Below, piece after piece: positions 28,423-35,975 of a stretch of 64,000 bases of DNA. The position numbers and the translations under genes are program-made. Numbering within the stretch: position 1 is the first letter of the stretch; every line of letters starts with the position of its first letter. The DNA lies in assembly GCF_004135975.1 (NCBI RefSeq), contig NZ_CP026538.1, forward strand, positions 1,612,001 through 1,676,000, written 5' to 3'. The notes below the pieces were generated by a model that saw only the letters and a program-made list of their open reading frames with translations, did no database searches and was not told the origin of the DNA. The stretch comes from Solidesulfovibrio carbinolicus. Its GTDB lineage: Bacteria; Desulfobacterota; Desulfovibrionia; Desulfovibrionales; Desulfovibrionaceae.

Positions 28423-28899
28423 CTATCCCCAAACGCGCTCCTTGCCCCGGTCGCCGAAGAAGCCGGGATAGATCGGGGACGGCTCGACGCGCACCTGGAC
28501 GCGGTAGCCGAGGGCTTCAAGCGCCATTTCCAGATGGTCCCACTTGCTGCGGTGGTAGAGGTCCAGCAGGCGGCGCACGGACTTGGCGTCGGTGTGCAGC
28601 CGGACGGCCATCTTGAGTTGTGAGACGCCTTGATCCTTCATGCCCTGGTAGACGGCCAGCTTGACCACGGCCATGGGCGGTAGTTCTATGCAGCTTTGTC
28701 CTGCCGTGGGTTCGCTCGGGCTGGGGATGTCCTCGCCGTCGTCCATCATGGCGGAAAGCATGGTCAGGGCTGCGTCAAGCGCCATGTCCAGGGCCTCGGC
28801 TTCGTCCTGCCCGAAAGTGATGGTCCCGGGGATGTCGGGCACTTCGGCAATAACGGTTCCGTTTTCGTCCGGGGTCAGCACCACGGGGAAGCGCAGCAT
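28423..28899 (-). CDS. hicB: HicB family antitoxin
   Basis: 158 residues from MLRFPVVLTPDENGTVIAEVPDIPGTITFGQDEAEAL, the partially degraded RNase-H-like HicB fold, followed by DMALDAALTMLSAMMDDGEDIPSPS. The C-terminal half (MAVVKLAVYQGMKDQGVSQLKMAVRLHTDAKSVRRLLDL) is an HTH DNA-binding domain for autoregulation. It follows hicA by one base on the same strand. The pair probably stabilises the island against loss. Confidence 0.88.
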   Translation of the reverse strand: MLRFPVVLTPDENGTVIAEVPDIPGTITFGQDEAEALDMALDAALTMLSAMMDDGEDIPSPSEPTAGQSCIELPPMAVVKLAVYQGMKDQGVSQLKMAVRLHTDAKSVRRLLDLYHRSKWDHLEMALEALGYRVQVRVEPSPIYPGFFGDRGKERVWG

Positions 28900-28900
28900 A

Positions 28901-29098
28901 TTAAAGCTCCTTGGGGTCAATGCCCAACTGCTTGCACAGCATCTTGATGAAGACGGGGCTAATGTCTGCGTCACCGTGGACAGGCAGCGGGGCCTTGTTG
29001 CCGCCATGGCGAAGCAGGCAATGGCCGCCTTTTCCCCGGGCCGGCTCGACCACCACGCCGAGGGCGGCCAGCCGCCGCAAGAGTTCGCGCCCCTTCAT
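28901..29098 (-). CDS. hicA: HicA family mRNA interferase toxin
   Basis: 65 residues from MKGRELLRRLAALGVVVEPARGKGGHCLLRHGG, with the double-stranded-RNA-binding fold and the catalytic histidine in GGHCLLRH. It continues PVHGDADISPVFIKMLCKQLGID, the standard HicA C-terminus. The frame is open further upstream (to 29239) but the extra part is not family-like. It is upstream of and nearly contiguous with hicB, the canonical toxin-first order. Confidence 0.87.
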   Translation of the reverse strand: MKGRELLRRLAALGVVVEPARGKGGHCLLRHGGNKAPLPVHGDADISPVFIKMLCKQLGIDPKEL

Positions 29099-29177
29099 GG
29101 CAAACAGGTAGGGCAGAAATGCCCGATGGTCAATGGCATGAGCTATTCCTTGCGCCCTTCCGGCAGGATCATGGTGC

Positions 29178-30401
29178 TTAATTCTCACCGATCTTAACGA
29201 CCTTGCCCCGGGCCTTGGCCGCGTCCATGCCGGCTTCAAAGGTCTTGACCGCCCGGCGCAGCTTGTCCGGGGAAAGGTGGCTGTAACGCTCGGTCATTGC
29301 CAGCGTGCCGTGGCCCATGAGTTCCTTGACCGAATACAGGTCCACGCCTTGCTCAACCAGCCAAGACGCGAAGGTGTGCCTCAAGGTGTGGAAAACGACT
29401 TTCTGACGCGGATCGGTGACGCCCTTGTTGAAGCCGAGAGCGGCGACCACGCGGTTAAACGTCTCGGAAATCTGCACGATGCGCCCGCCATTGGCGGACA
29501 GGAAGACCAGATCGTTATGGCCTCGGCGTTCCATGGCCCCAAGCATCGCCGCCACGGCCTCGGTCATGTAGGCCGCCCGGGTCTTGCCGCTTTTGGTGTC
29601 GCGCAGGATGAGGACGCCGCGCTCCATGTCCACGTCGCCCCAAGTCAGGGAAAAGATTTCTCCGGCCCTCAATCCGCAGTGCAGGGCGAACAAGGCCATG
29701 TCATGGACGTTGGACTCCCTTTCGGCCAGGGCGGCAAGCAGGCGGTCGGCTTCATCATGGGTCAGGAAGCGCAGCCGGCGGGCATCGGCAGAGGGCTTTT
29801 TGACCAGGGAAACCGGGTTGTCGCCGGCATAGAGGCCATGGCGCTTGGCGAAGTTGAAGACTTGCCGCAGGGCGGCCAGGACGTGCCGAATCGTTTGGGC
29901 GGATCGACCGGCCTCGGCCATGGTCTTCTTGATGCGCTCCAGGTGGATCGGCTTAATGTCCTTGAGCGGCTTGTCGGCCAGGGTAGGGGAGAGCCACAGG
30001 CGATAGGCGGCTTCCTCGGCGTAGGCGGTATGGGCGGCCTTGTTGGCCTGGGCAACGGGCAGATACTTTTCCCAGGCCTGGGCGAGGGTGATGTTTTCGC
30101 GTTCCTCGACGGCACGGGCCTCGGCCTCGGCTTTGCGCTTGTCCTCGGCCAGTTTACGCTTTTCGGCCAGGGAGGTCGCGCCCTCGCCGGTCCTGGCCGC
30201 CTCTTGGAGCTTGGCCAGGGTCTGCGCTGCCTTGGCCGCCGTCCAGCCCTGGGACGCCCAACCGAGGGCCTCCTCGCGGCGTGATCCGGCCACCCGGAAG
30301 CGGATGGCGAAATACTGGTCAGGCTTCACGCCGTGCTTACGGGTCGGGTGCTCCCGATACCGGACGCCTTCGTGCTTGGTCTGCTTCCAGGTGTAGCCCA
30401 T
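29178..30401 (-). CDS. int: Tyrosine recombinase, island integrase
   Basis: 407 residues from MGYTWKQTKHEGVRYREHPTRKHG, with GGGGGA just upstream. An N-terminal arm-binding domain is followed by a core-binding SAM-like domain (about 120-210) and the catalytic domain: Arg in HCGLRAGEIFSLTWGDV, Lys in TKSGKTRAAYM, HxxR in FHTLRHTFASWL, His in ELMGHGTLAMT and the nucleophile Tyr in ERYSHLS. All catalytic residues are present. It lies between hicA and the right att copy, as in tRNA-targeted islands. Arm-type repeats overlap its promoter, so it may control its own expression. Confidence 0.92.
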   Translation of the reverse strand: MGYTWKQTKHEGVRYREHPTRKHGVKPDQYFAIRFRVAGSRREEALGWASQGWTAAKAAQTLAKLQEAARTGEGATSLAEKRKLAEDKRKAEAEARAVEERENITLAQAWEKYLPVAQANKAAHTAYAEEAAYRLWLSPTLADKPLKDIKPIHLERIKKTMAEAGRSAQTIRHVLAALRQVFNFAKRHGLYAGDNPVSLVKKPSADARRLRFLTHDEADRLLAALAERESNVHDMALFALHCGLRAGEIFSLTWGDVDMERGVLILRDTKSGKTRAAYMTEAVAAMLGAMERRGHNDLVFLSANGGRIVQISETFNRVVAALGFNKGVTDPRQKVVFHTLRHTFASWLVEQGVDLYSVKELMGHGTLAMTERYSHLSPDKLRRAVKTFEAGMDAAKARGKVVKIGEN

Positions 30402-30404
30402 CGC

Positions 30405-30450
30405 TGTCCCCCGGCTTGTCCCCCAAAATTTTGTCCCCCACCTGTCCCCC
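30405..30450 (-). promoter_or_regulatory. Right-arm integrase binding repeats (TGTCCCCC x4)
   Basis: TGTCCCCC occurs at 30405-30412, 30417-30424, 30432-30439 and 30443-30450, with starts 12, 15 and 11 bp apart, immediately upstream of int. The octamer matches the two copies inside the left end. I infer right-arm sites overlapping the int promoter. Confidence 0.5.
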
Positions 30451-30567
30451 AAAATTCGAGGAAACAGGGTGAAAATGGGTGAAAGCCTATGAGTGGGAAG
30501 TATGGCTTAACATCTTAATAGTCAACGCTTTTATGTGATCCTGTGAAGTTTAGTGAAGGTCTAAATA

Positions 30568-30621
30568 ATCGCCTCCTAAGCGATAGGCCGTGCGTTCGAT
30601 TCGCGCCGGGAGCACCATAAA
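30568..30621 (+). repeat. Right attachment site (attR), truncated tRNA-Arg copy
   Basis: Identical to 8300-8353. It begins in the anticodon stem and contains only the 3' part of tRNA-Arg, so it is not a functional tRNA. The tRNA terminator follows (30626-30658) with four differences from the left copy, all at or near the loop. The next bases resemble the left arm of another element. Confidence 0.9.
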
Positions 30622-30713
30622 TTTCAAGGGGTTGGACTGTAAAGGTCCAACCCCTTTTGCGTTGGGGGTGATTTTGTCCATCCCCTGTCCATCCTTTGGG
30701 GAAAGAGGATATT

Positions 30714-30760
30714 TGTACGGCGGCGCGCGATTTGGCACTGATTAGCGCTATGTTTGGCAC
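30714..30760 (+). mobile_element. Candidate right end of the Mu-like prophage
   Basis: From TG at 30714 the sequence TGTACGGCGGCGCGCGA resembles the Mu right end (TG, then a CGGCGC-rich block). TTTGGCAC is repeated at 30731 and 30753, exactly 22 bp apart, the spacing of MuA R1/R2 sites. The methyltransferase stop at 30779 is the last phage gene, so the end must be near. The matching left end and 5-bp target duplication would be outside the window. Confidence 0.4.
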
Positions 30761-30778
30761 GCCGCCTGTTTTCTCCCT

Positions 30779-31519
30779 TTAGTTTTTTAACGCCTCTTCG
30801 GCGGCGCGGATTCGCGCGGCTGCGAGGGCGGCATATTCGGTTGATAATTCCACTCCGATAAAGTGCCTTCCTGTCTCCAGGCAGGCCATGGCCGTGGTGC
30901 CGCCGCCGAGGAAGGGGTCCAGGACCGTGGCCCCTTCGGGCGACACGGCCAGCAGGTCCTTGACGAGTCGCACCGGCTTGGCCGTGAGGTGAACCTTTTG
31001 CCTTGGGTCCACGGCATACGTGAAAACGCCCGGCAGGCATTGGCGGCTATGGGTTTGCATCCTGTCCTTGACGCCGTGGATGACGAACTCGGCGTCATGA
31101 CGGAACGAACCAAGGCTTGGCCGGGCGTTGGGCTTGTGCCAGACGATAATCCCCTTCCATGCCCAGCCGGCGGCCTGGATCGCGTCGGTGAGGGCCGGGA
31201 GCTGCCGCCAGTCGCTAAAGACCAGGCAGGACGCGCCAGCCCTGGCCAGTCGCCAACACTCCCCGAGCCACAGCGACGCCCACATGACGAAAGAGCGCTG
31301 GTCCTTGAGGTCGCCGAGCATGGGAGGATACACCTTCCTGGTGCTGGCAATCTGGTACTTTGCCGCCGGGTTGACCTGGCGCGCCGACAAGTTCAAGCCG
31401 CCGCTGGAATACGGCGGATCGGTGAGCACCAGGTCCACGGCATCGCCGGGAAGTTCCCGAAGGATCGAAAGGGCGTCGCCTTGGTAAAGCGTGCCGTTGT
31501 CAAAGAGCTGTTGGGCCAC
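30779..31519 (-). CDS. DNA adenine/cytosine-N4 methyltransferase (beta-type), phage modification
   Basis: 246 residues. Motif IV TDPPYSSGG (about 33-41) precedes the SAM-binding motif I region LDPFLGGGTTAMACLETGRHFIGVEL near the C-terminus, the order of beta-class N4/N6 methyltransferases. It starts at GTG 31517-31519, inside the end of the com-like gene in another frame. This is the position where Mu carries mom under Com control, so this enzyme probably protects phage DNA from host restriction. Target sequence cannot be told. Confidence 0.88.
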   Translation of the reverse strand: MAQQLFDNGTLYQGDALSILRELPGDAVDLVLTDPPYSSGGLNLSARQVNPAAKYQIASTRKVYPPMLGDLKDQRSFVMWASLWLGECWRLARAGASCLVFSDWRQLPALTDAIQAAGWAWKGIIVWHKPNARPSLGSFRHDAEFVIHGVKDRMQTHSRQCLPGVFTYAVDPRQKVHLTAKPVRLVKDLLAVSPEGATVLDPFLGGGTTAMACLETGRHFIGVELSTEYAALAAARIRAAEEALKN

Positions 31520-31667
31520 GCGAGCATTCCTTGTCTGCCCTTTCGGGACTGTCCTTGGGGCTCGCGGCCCTCACGTGATTGATGGTGCGGCAGCGGGGGC
31601 ATTTGATTTCGATGGTCCCGGTGCCTTTGGCCAGTAAACGTCCGCATTGTCCGCAACGTATCTCCAT
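31500..31667 (-). CDS. com: Com-like zinc-finger translational regulator
   Basis: A 55-residue protein, MEIRCGQCGRLLAKG then TIEIKCPRCRTINHVRA, with two CxxC pairs at residues 5/8 and 23/26 as in Mu Com and its relatives. ATG at 31665-31667. Its end overlaps the start of the methyltransferase by 20 nt in a different frame, fitting Com-type translational activation of the downstream modification gene. It was too short for routine ORF lists. Confidence 0.85.
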   Translation of the reverse strand: MEIRCGQCGRLLAKGTGTIEIKCPRCRTINHVRAASPKDSPERADKECSRGPTAL

Positions 31668-31811
31668 GCTTGCCTTTACAGGTTGGGCCGGAAGCGGTAG
31701 CCCTCTAACGCCCGCGCGGGCTGGAGCGCGGCTTCGGCCGTGGCGCGATGTTAGCGCATCGCGTCGGTGGGGCGGTGGCTGCCGCCCTGCCGCTCCTCTT
31801 CTTATTCTTTC

Positions 31812-32051
31812 CTAATACCTCGCTACCCGTTCTCCCCCTTCGTCTGGTTCGATGGAGCGGCGGCAATGGCCGGCTCCGAAGACGGCATCCAGGCCCATCT
31901 CCAGCAGACGGCCGAGGCGGCTGCCGGCAGCGGCGGCCTTGCCGGCCCGGCTCGAAACCGTTTCATCGGGATCGCCGCCGGTGAGGACGGAAAGGAACTG
32001 GTCCAGGCCGAGCAGGATGTTCCAGCCATAACGCGCAAGCCTGTTGCTCAT
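31812..32051 (-). CDS. Small conserved phage protein, unknown role
   Basis: 79 residues, MSNRLARYGWNILLGLDQFLSVLTGGDPDETVSSRAGKAAA then GHCRRSIEPDEGGERVARY. The pattern 'GDPDET.SSRAGKAA....HC.RSI..DEG' is familiar from small proteins near the fibre genes of temperate phages, but no function is known to me. ATG at 32049-32051 overlaps the stop of the previous gene. The 144 bp between it and com (31668-31811) hold only a 7-bp hairpin (31744-31763). Confidence 0.7.
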   Translation of the reverse strand: MSNRLARYGWNILLGLDQFLSVLTGGDPDETVSSRAGKAAAAGSRLGRLLEMGLDAVFGAGHCRRSIEPDEGGERVARY

Positions 32052-32575
32052 AATTGAAAGACTCCGTCCTGGATTTGCTGCAAACGCTCGCCGGTGGCGA
32101 TGTAGCCTTTCTGGCGCAGCATCAATAACGAGTTTTGGGTGAGGGGATCGGCCATATCGACATAGCCGACGGCGCGGATGAACGCCCACATGCGGCGCAC
32201 GTCGGTGTCCGTGGCCTCGGCCAAGAGCACGGCGTCCAGTTCCTCTTGCGTCAGCAGGCGCATGAAGTCCGCCGGGGAATACCGGGATGCGGTTTGGCTG
32301 CCGTTGGTCGGCGGATTGGCTGCCCAGGCGGCAACTTCATTCCAGGAAGTCGGGAAAGCCAGTTGGTCTTGGACGCCATCGCGTTCCACAAGCGCCAGCG
32401 GATAGCCCGGGAAGGCCGGACAGCGCGCCACGCAAGCGTCATGGCCGGAGACGATGCGCACCGTGTCAGAGCCGATAGTTACGGTGACGTCATCGCCCTC
32501 GGGGATCGTGACGCCGAGAGTGGCCAGGAAATTTCTGGACGCGGCGGACAAGGGGTCGTGCAATATCGTGGTCAT
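32048..32575 (-). CDS. Phage protein of the tail-fibre region, unknown
   Basis: 175 residues from MTTILHDPLSAASRNFLATLGVTIPEGD. The C-terminal half (YSPADFMRLLTQEELDAVLLAEATDTDVRRMWAFIRAVGYVDM) is helical. No family recognised. The ATG at 32575 overlaps the stop of the glycine-rich protein (TGATG); an alternative start lies four codons upstream. Location suggests a virion accessory protein or fibre partner. Confidence 0.65.
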   Translation of the reverse strand: MTTILHDPLSAASRNFLATLGVTIPEGDDVTVTIGSDTVRIVSGHDACVARCPAFPGYPLALVERDGVQDQLAFPTSWNEVAAWAANPPTNGSQTASRYSPADFMRLLTQEELDAVLLAEATDTDVRRMWAFIRAVGYVDMADPLTQNSLLMLRQKGYIATGERLQQIQDGVFQL

Positions 32576-33672
32576 CAGGCGGCCCATCCCATGGTTGCAA
32601 AAGACTTTGACTGCGTAGAACCTGATCCGCCAGCACCGCCATAGTTCACGGCAGTGCCGCCTGGTGCTGAAATAGTGCCACTATTAGATAGCGTCCCGAG
32701 AAAAAACAGCGCAACACTCCCACCGCCACTAGAACCGCCGTTGTATAACGAGACATACGGGCACGAAACGCCCCCGGAGACCAACGATCCTCCCGTGTTA
32801 ATAGTTGCATTTCCACGACAAATGACGATCAAAACGCCGCCTGTTCCAGACGCCGTGCCATTCCCGGCCGGATTGCCGGCACCAGGAGAATAGGCGTGCC
32901 CGCCGATTCCGCCATAGATGTCGGCATCCACTGTCGGCGGAGTGTTTTCGTAGCAGCCACAAGCATCGACACCGCCGCCCCACGGTCGGCCAGGACCGGA
33001 CCGGCCAAAGTGCATACCCGCGCCGCCGCCACTGTATAAGTAGCTTCCCTGTCCACCTCCGCCGGTCCCTCCACCACTTCCAGCGTTACCGGTGTTTCCG
33101 ACATAGTACGTGCCACTACCGCCCAGGCCACCCCTTGCCGGTTGCGCCGCACCACACCCGGCCGCCGAAATGATGGTGCTGCCATAGGGCGTCCACGTCG
33201 CCCAATCGCATTGCACATCACCCATTCCAGGGGGCGGACAGGCGTAGAGGGACGGATCAAAAATGCAGTAACCCGTGGTGCGAATCCACTTCAGAAAATC
33301 GGCGTAGCTGGTGTTTTTCCCGGTGAACGTGATGGACTGCGGGACGAAAGTATCTTTGTCCACAGCCCAATTTTTAGTCCCTGCCGCGCCTCGGGCCGTC
33401 ATCGAAATAGAACCAGCAGCACCAACATTCAGTGCGTCACATATGGGCATAAAGCCACGGCATCGTTGCGCCGCCGTCATTGGCGCATTAACCGTCAGCG
33501 CTCCGTACCGCACGACTTGAATGGGGCCATCCAACGTCGTCGGTATGGACGTGGCCACGCTGATCGTCACGTCCCCCTTGGAGTCGTAGAGGTTGTAGAA
33601 ATTGACGAGATTGACGCCCGGCGTCCAAACGGCCGTCCACGGTTGCTTGGCGGAAAGTTTCGAGACAGCCAT
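32575..33672 (-). CDS. Glycine-rich virion tip/adhesin-like protein
   Basis: 365 residues. After an N-terminal domain (about 1-130) comes a segment with several cysteines (YCIFDPSLYACPPPGMGDVQC), then a long Gly/Ser-rich half with GGxG runs such as SGGGTGGGGQGSYLYSGGGAG. It ends in a beta-like GTAVNYGGAGGSGSTQSKSF. Such glycine-rich domains form polyglycine-helix tips on tail fibres and bind host surface molecules. A role as host-binding tip is inferred from composition and location. Confidence 0.65.
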   Translation of the reverse strand: MAVSKLSAKQPWTAVWTPGVNLVNFYNLYDSKGDVTISVATSIPTTLDGPIQVVRYGALTVNAPMTAAQRCRGFMPICDALNVGAAGSISMTARGAAGTKNWAVDKDTFVPQSITFTGKNTSYADFLKWIRTTGYCIFDPSLYACPPPGMGDVQCDWATWTPYGSTIISAAGCGAAQPARGGLGGSGTYYVGNTGNAGSGGGTGGGGQGSYLYSGGGAGMHFGRSGPGRPWGGGVDACGCYENTPPTVDADIYGGIGGHAYSPGAGNPAGNGTASGTGGVLIVICRGNATINTGGSLVSGGVSCPYVSLYNGGSSGGGSVALFFLGTLSNSGTISAPGGTAVNYGGAGGSGSTQSKSFATMGWAA

Positions 33673-33675
33673 GGT

Positions 33676-33999
33676 CTACCCCTCGTCTCCCGACGCCAGA
33701 AACGACACAGCCGCCAGCGTCGAAAGCGCCCGCAGCTTGTCCGGGGTGGCGCTGGCGGCGATGCAGACTTTGGTATCCATATGCACCTGCTCGCCCGGGC
33801 CAAGTGACGCCTTGAGGACGGTGGATTTGATCACGCCGGCGGCGGTGGTGAGGGTCACCGTGACGTCGGCGGAATCCACCGTACTGGTGTTGCAGACAAT
33901 CAAACCGATGATGGCCACTTCGAGGGTGGCCGTCGGGACGACGAAGTCGGTGACGGTGTTGGCCGTCACGCTCGGCAAGGCCCAGGGTTTTAATGCCAT
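33676..33999 (-). CDS. Small beta-rich virion protein, unknown
   Basis: 107 residues (MALKPWALPSVTANTVTDFVVP...) rich in Val/Thr/Ala, predicted all-beta with no charged clusters. It is three bases from the glycine-rich protein and ten from the collagen-like protein, so all three are probably one tail-tip module. No family recognised. Confidence 0.6.
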   Translation of the reverse strand: MALKPWALPSVTANTVTDFVVPTATLEVAIIGLIVCNTSTVDSADVTVTLTTAAGVIKSTVLKASLGPGEQVHMDTKVCIAASATPDKLRALSTLAAVSFLASGDEG

Positions 34000-34008
34000 G
34001 ACGCGCTC

Positions 34009-34545
34009 CTAGCCAAAGATGATGGCCAGCCGCCTGGCCTTGGACATGTCGCAGGGCGGGCCTTGCTCGCCCCGGTCGCCTTTGAGGCCGGTGTCGCCCT
34101 TGTCGCCTTTGACGCCTTGAACCCCTTGCAATCCTTGCAGGCCGCGCTCCCCCTGGTCGCCCTTGTCCCCTTTGTCGCCTTTGTCTCCCTTTTCACCTTT
34201 CTGGCCGGTGAGACCCTGGGGGCCGGTGACGGCAGTGGTCACGTGCGCCCCCAGCTCCACGTTGCAGGGGGAATTGGGGATGGCCACAAAGCGCACGAAG
34301 GTGCCGCCGTAGGGATCGACGAGGCTTAGGGCGTATGAGCTGCCTTCGCTGCCCAGCTCATTGGGGAAAAGCGCCAGCACGGCTTCGCCCTGGGCATCGG
34401 TCAGGCCTGCCGCCTGGGCCGGGACGTCCAGGCCCTGGTAGCGCTCCTGGCAGGTGAGCGCCGCCTTGACCGTCGCGCCGGGGATGCCTTGGCCTTGGGT
34501 GTCCACAAAGCGGATCGTCACCGGGACGGTAGGGATGGCGCTCAC
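34009..34545 (-). CDS. Collagen-like phage fibre protein
   Basis: 178 residues. An N-terminal beta domain ([27 protein letters not shown], like a carboxypeptidase-regulatory or Ig-like fold, about 1-100) is followed by about 18 Gly-X-Y triplets ([32 protein letters not shown], about 108-163). This is a trimeric collagen-helix fibre shaft. Its ATG overlaps the preceding gene stop by 4 nt. Collagen repeats are common in phage tail fibres. Confidence 0.8.
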   Translation of the reverse strand: MSAIPTVPVTIRFVDTQGQGIPGATVKAALTCQERYQGLDVPAQAAGLTDAQGEAVLALFPNELGSEGSSYALSLVDPYGGTFVRFVAIPNSPCNVELGAHVTTAVTGPQGLTGQKGEKGDKGDKGDKGDQGERGLQGLQGVQGVKGDKGDTGLKGDRGEQGPPCDMSKARRLAIIFG

Positions 34546-35264
34546 GCCGTCGGCTCCTCGGGCCAGACGATGCCGGCCAGCACAGCTTCGACCGCTTCGG
34601 GCGTCGGGGCTTGGCGCACCTGTTTCTTGGCGGCCAGGCGCACGGCCTCGATGGCCCCGCCCATGGCGTGCCAGGCCTTGGCCATGGTCAGGATGGTTTC
34701 GGCCACGGCCTTGGCCGTGTCGGCGGTGATGCCCACCTCGCCGGCAATGAGCGGATAGTCGGCCGGCTCGGGGGCGGCCGCCTCCAGGAATTGCCGGGCT
34801 TGCGCCTCCTTGGCCATGTAGGTCATGGCCCGGCCGGGCGTCAGACTGATGTAGGGCGCAAGCCGCGCGTCGGCCTGGTCGTCTATGACGGCCTCGGCGT
34901 CGGCGCGGATCGCGGCCATGTCCGGCTGCCAGGTGTTCGTGGCCGCATCCCAGGAGTAGCGCCGCCCCGGCGGCGGCGTCAGGGTCAGGCCTTCGGGCAG
35001 CGGCCCAAACGCCTGGATGATGACAGGCTTGCCGTCGGCGGTGGCGTAGGCGACCTGGCCCCGGTGGTCCTCCTCCACGCGCCAGGCCTCGCCGTCAAAG
35101 ACCGCAACCTGGCCGGCGGCCGTCAACGGCGGCTGGATGGGCGTGGCGTTGGCCGGCAGCAAGTAATTGGGGCTGCCGTCCGGGTTGTGCGGCCGGGCCG
35201 GGGACAGACGGGCCTCTTGTCGGCCGATGCAAGCGCCCTGGGCGTCGTATAAATAGAGCTGCAT
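34542..35264 (-). CDS. Tail fibre-associated protein
   Basis: 240 residues: N-terminal [46 protein letters not shown] resembles the small domain seen in tail-fibre assembly proteins. The middle ([59 protein letters not shown]) is a helical segment common in the same genes. A direct assembly-chaperone role is likely but unproven. It lies three bases after the collar-domain fibre gene. Confidence 0.6.
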   Translation of the reverse strand: MQLYLYDAQGACIGRQEARLSPARPHNPDGSPNYLLPANATPIQPPLTAAGQVAVFDGEAWRVEEDHRGQVAYATADGKPVIIQAFGPLPEGLTLTPPPGRRYSWDAATNTWQPDMAAIRADAEAVIDDQADARLAPYISLTPGRAMTYMAKEAQARQFLEAAAPEPADYPLIAGEVGITADTAKAVAETILTMAKAWHAMGGAIEAVRLAAKKQVRQAPTPEAVEAVLAGIVWPEEPTA

Positions 35265-35267
35265 GGC

Positions 35268-35972
35268 CTACCTCCAACGGATGATGAACATGACGGAAAC
35301 GTTTTTCATGCGGGTCTCCGCAGCCATGGGAACAGTGGAAAAAGCCCCGGCCTGGATGCCGTCCGACGACACAAGAAAATCCTTGGTGTAATAGTTGTAG
35401 GAGCCATTGTTCCAGGCCTGGGCATCGGGCACGCCGGTGCCGCCGCCGGCCGTGCCGACCACGCCGCCCATGGGGTGGTTGTGGCGCTTGATGGCGTCGT
35501 CCTGGCTGGAGCCGACGTGGTCGCCGCCGGTGCGCAGGGCCGCGTCGGGGTCTTTGCCGCGTCCGTGGTCCCAGCCGCGCGGCACCACGCCGCGCAGGTC
35601 CGGCAACCGGAAATAGCCGGCCGGAGCCGCGCCCCAGGTGGTGCCCAGCACGGCATGAAGGGCCGGGTAATCGACGATGAGCAGGGACGCGCCGTCGTAC
35701 TCCAGCCAGTCGCCGCTGGCCGGCAGGGTCTCGTGCATCCACAGCCGGCCCTCGCCCACCATGCCCGCGCCGGAGAGCAGGCCAATGGCCTGGCGCAGCT
35801 GGTCATAGTCGCCCTTGACCGGCGTGATGCCGGCGGCTTCGATGGCGCGGGTAATGTTCTCCTGCACGTCGTTGAGCCAGGCGGCGGAAACCACCGTGGC
35901 CATCTGCGGGACCGTCGGGTCGCCTTCGGTAAAAAGACTGTTCACGGCTCCGGGGCCGTCGATGCGGTGCAT
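35268..35972 (-). CDS. Phage tail fibre protein with tail-collar domain
   Basis: 234 residues. N-terminus MHRIDGPGAVNSLFTEGDPTVPQMATVVSAAWLNDVQENI is the segment that begins many phage tail fibres. It is followed by a phage-collar-type domain: WLEYDGASLLIVDYPALHAVLGTTWG, FRLPDLRGVVPRGWDHGRGKDPD, HNHPMGG and the C-terminal SVMFIIRWR. Role: host recognition or fibre attachment to the baseplate. Next gene upstream is the gp48-like protein, three bases away. Confidence 0.85.
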   Translation of the reverse strand: MHRIDGPGAVNSLFTEGDPTVPQMATVVSAAWLNDVQENITRAIEAAGITPVKGDYDQLRQAIGLLSGAGMVGEGRLWMHETLPASGDWLEYDGASLLIVDYPALHAVLGTTWGAAPAGYFRLPDLRGVVPRGWDHGRGKDPDAALRTGGDHVGSSQDDAIKRHNHPMGGVVGTAGGGTGVPDAQAWNNGSYNYYTKDFLVSSDGIQAGAFSTVPMAAETRMKNVSVMFIIRWR

Positions 35973-35975
35973 GGG

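Noticed and set aside
30568-30617. A second tRNA-Arg gene
   Set aside because: Only the 3' part from the anticodon stem is present; the D arm and 5' acceptor strand are missing, so it is the attR copy.
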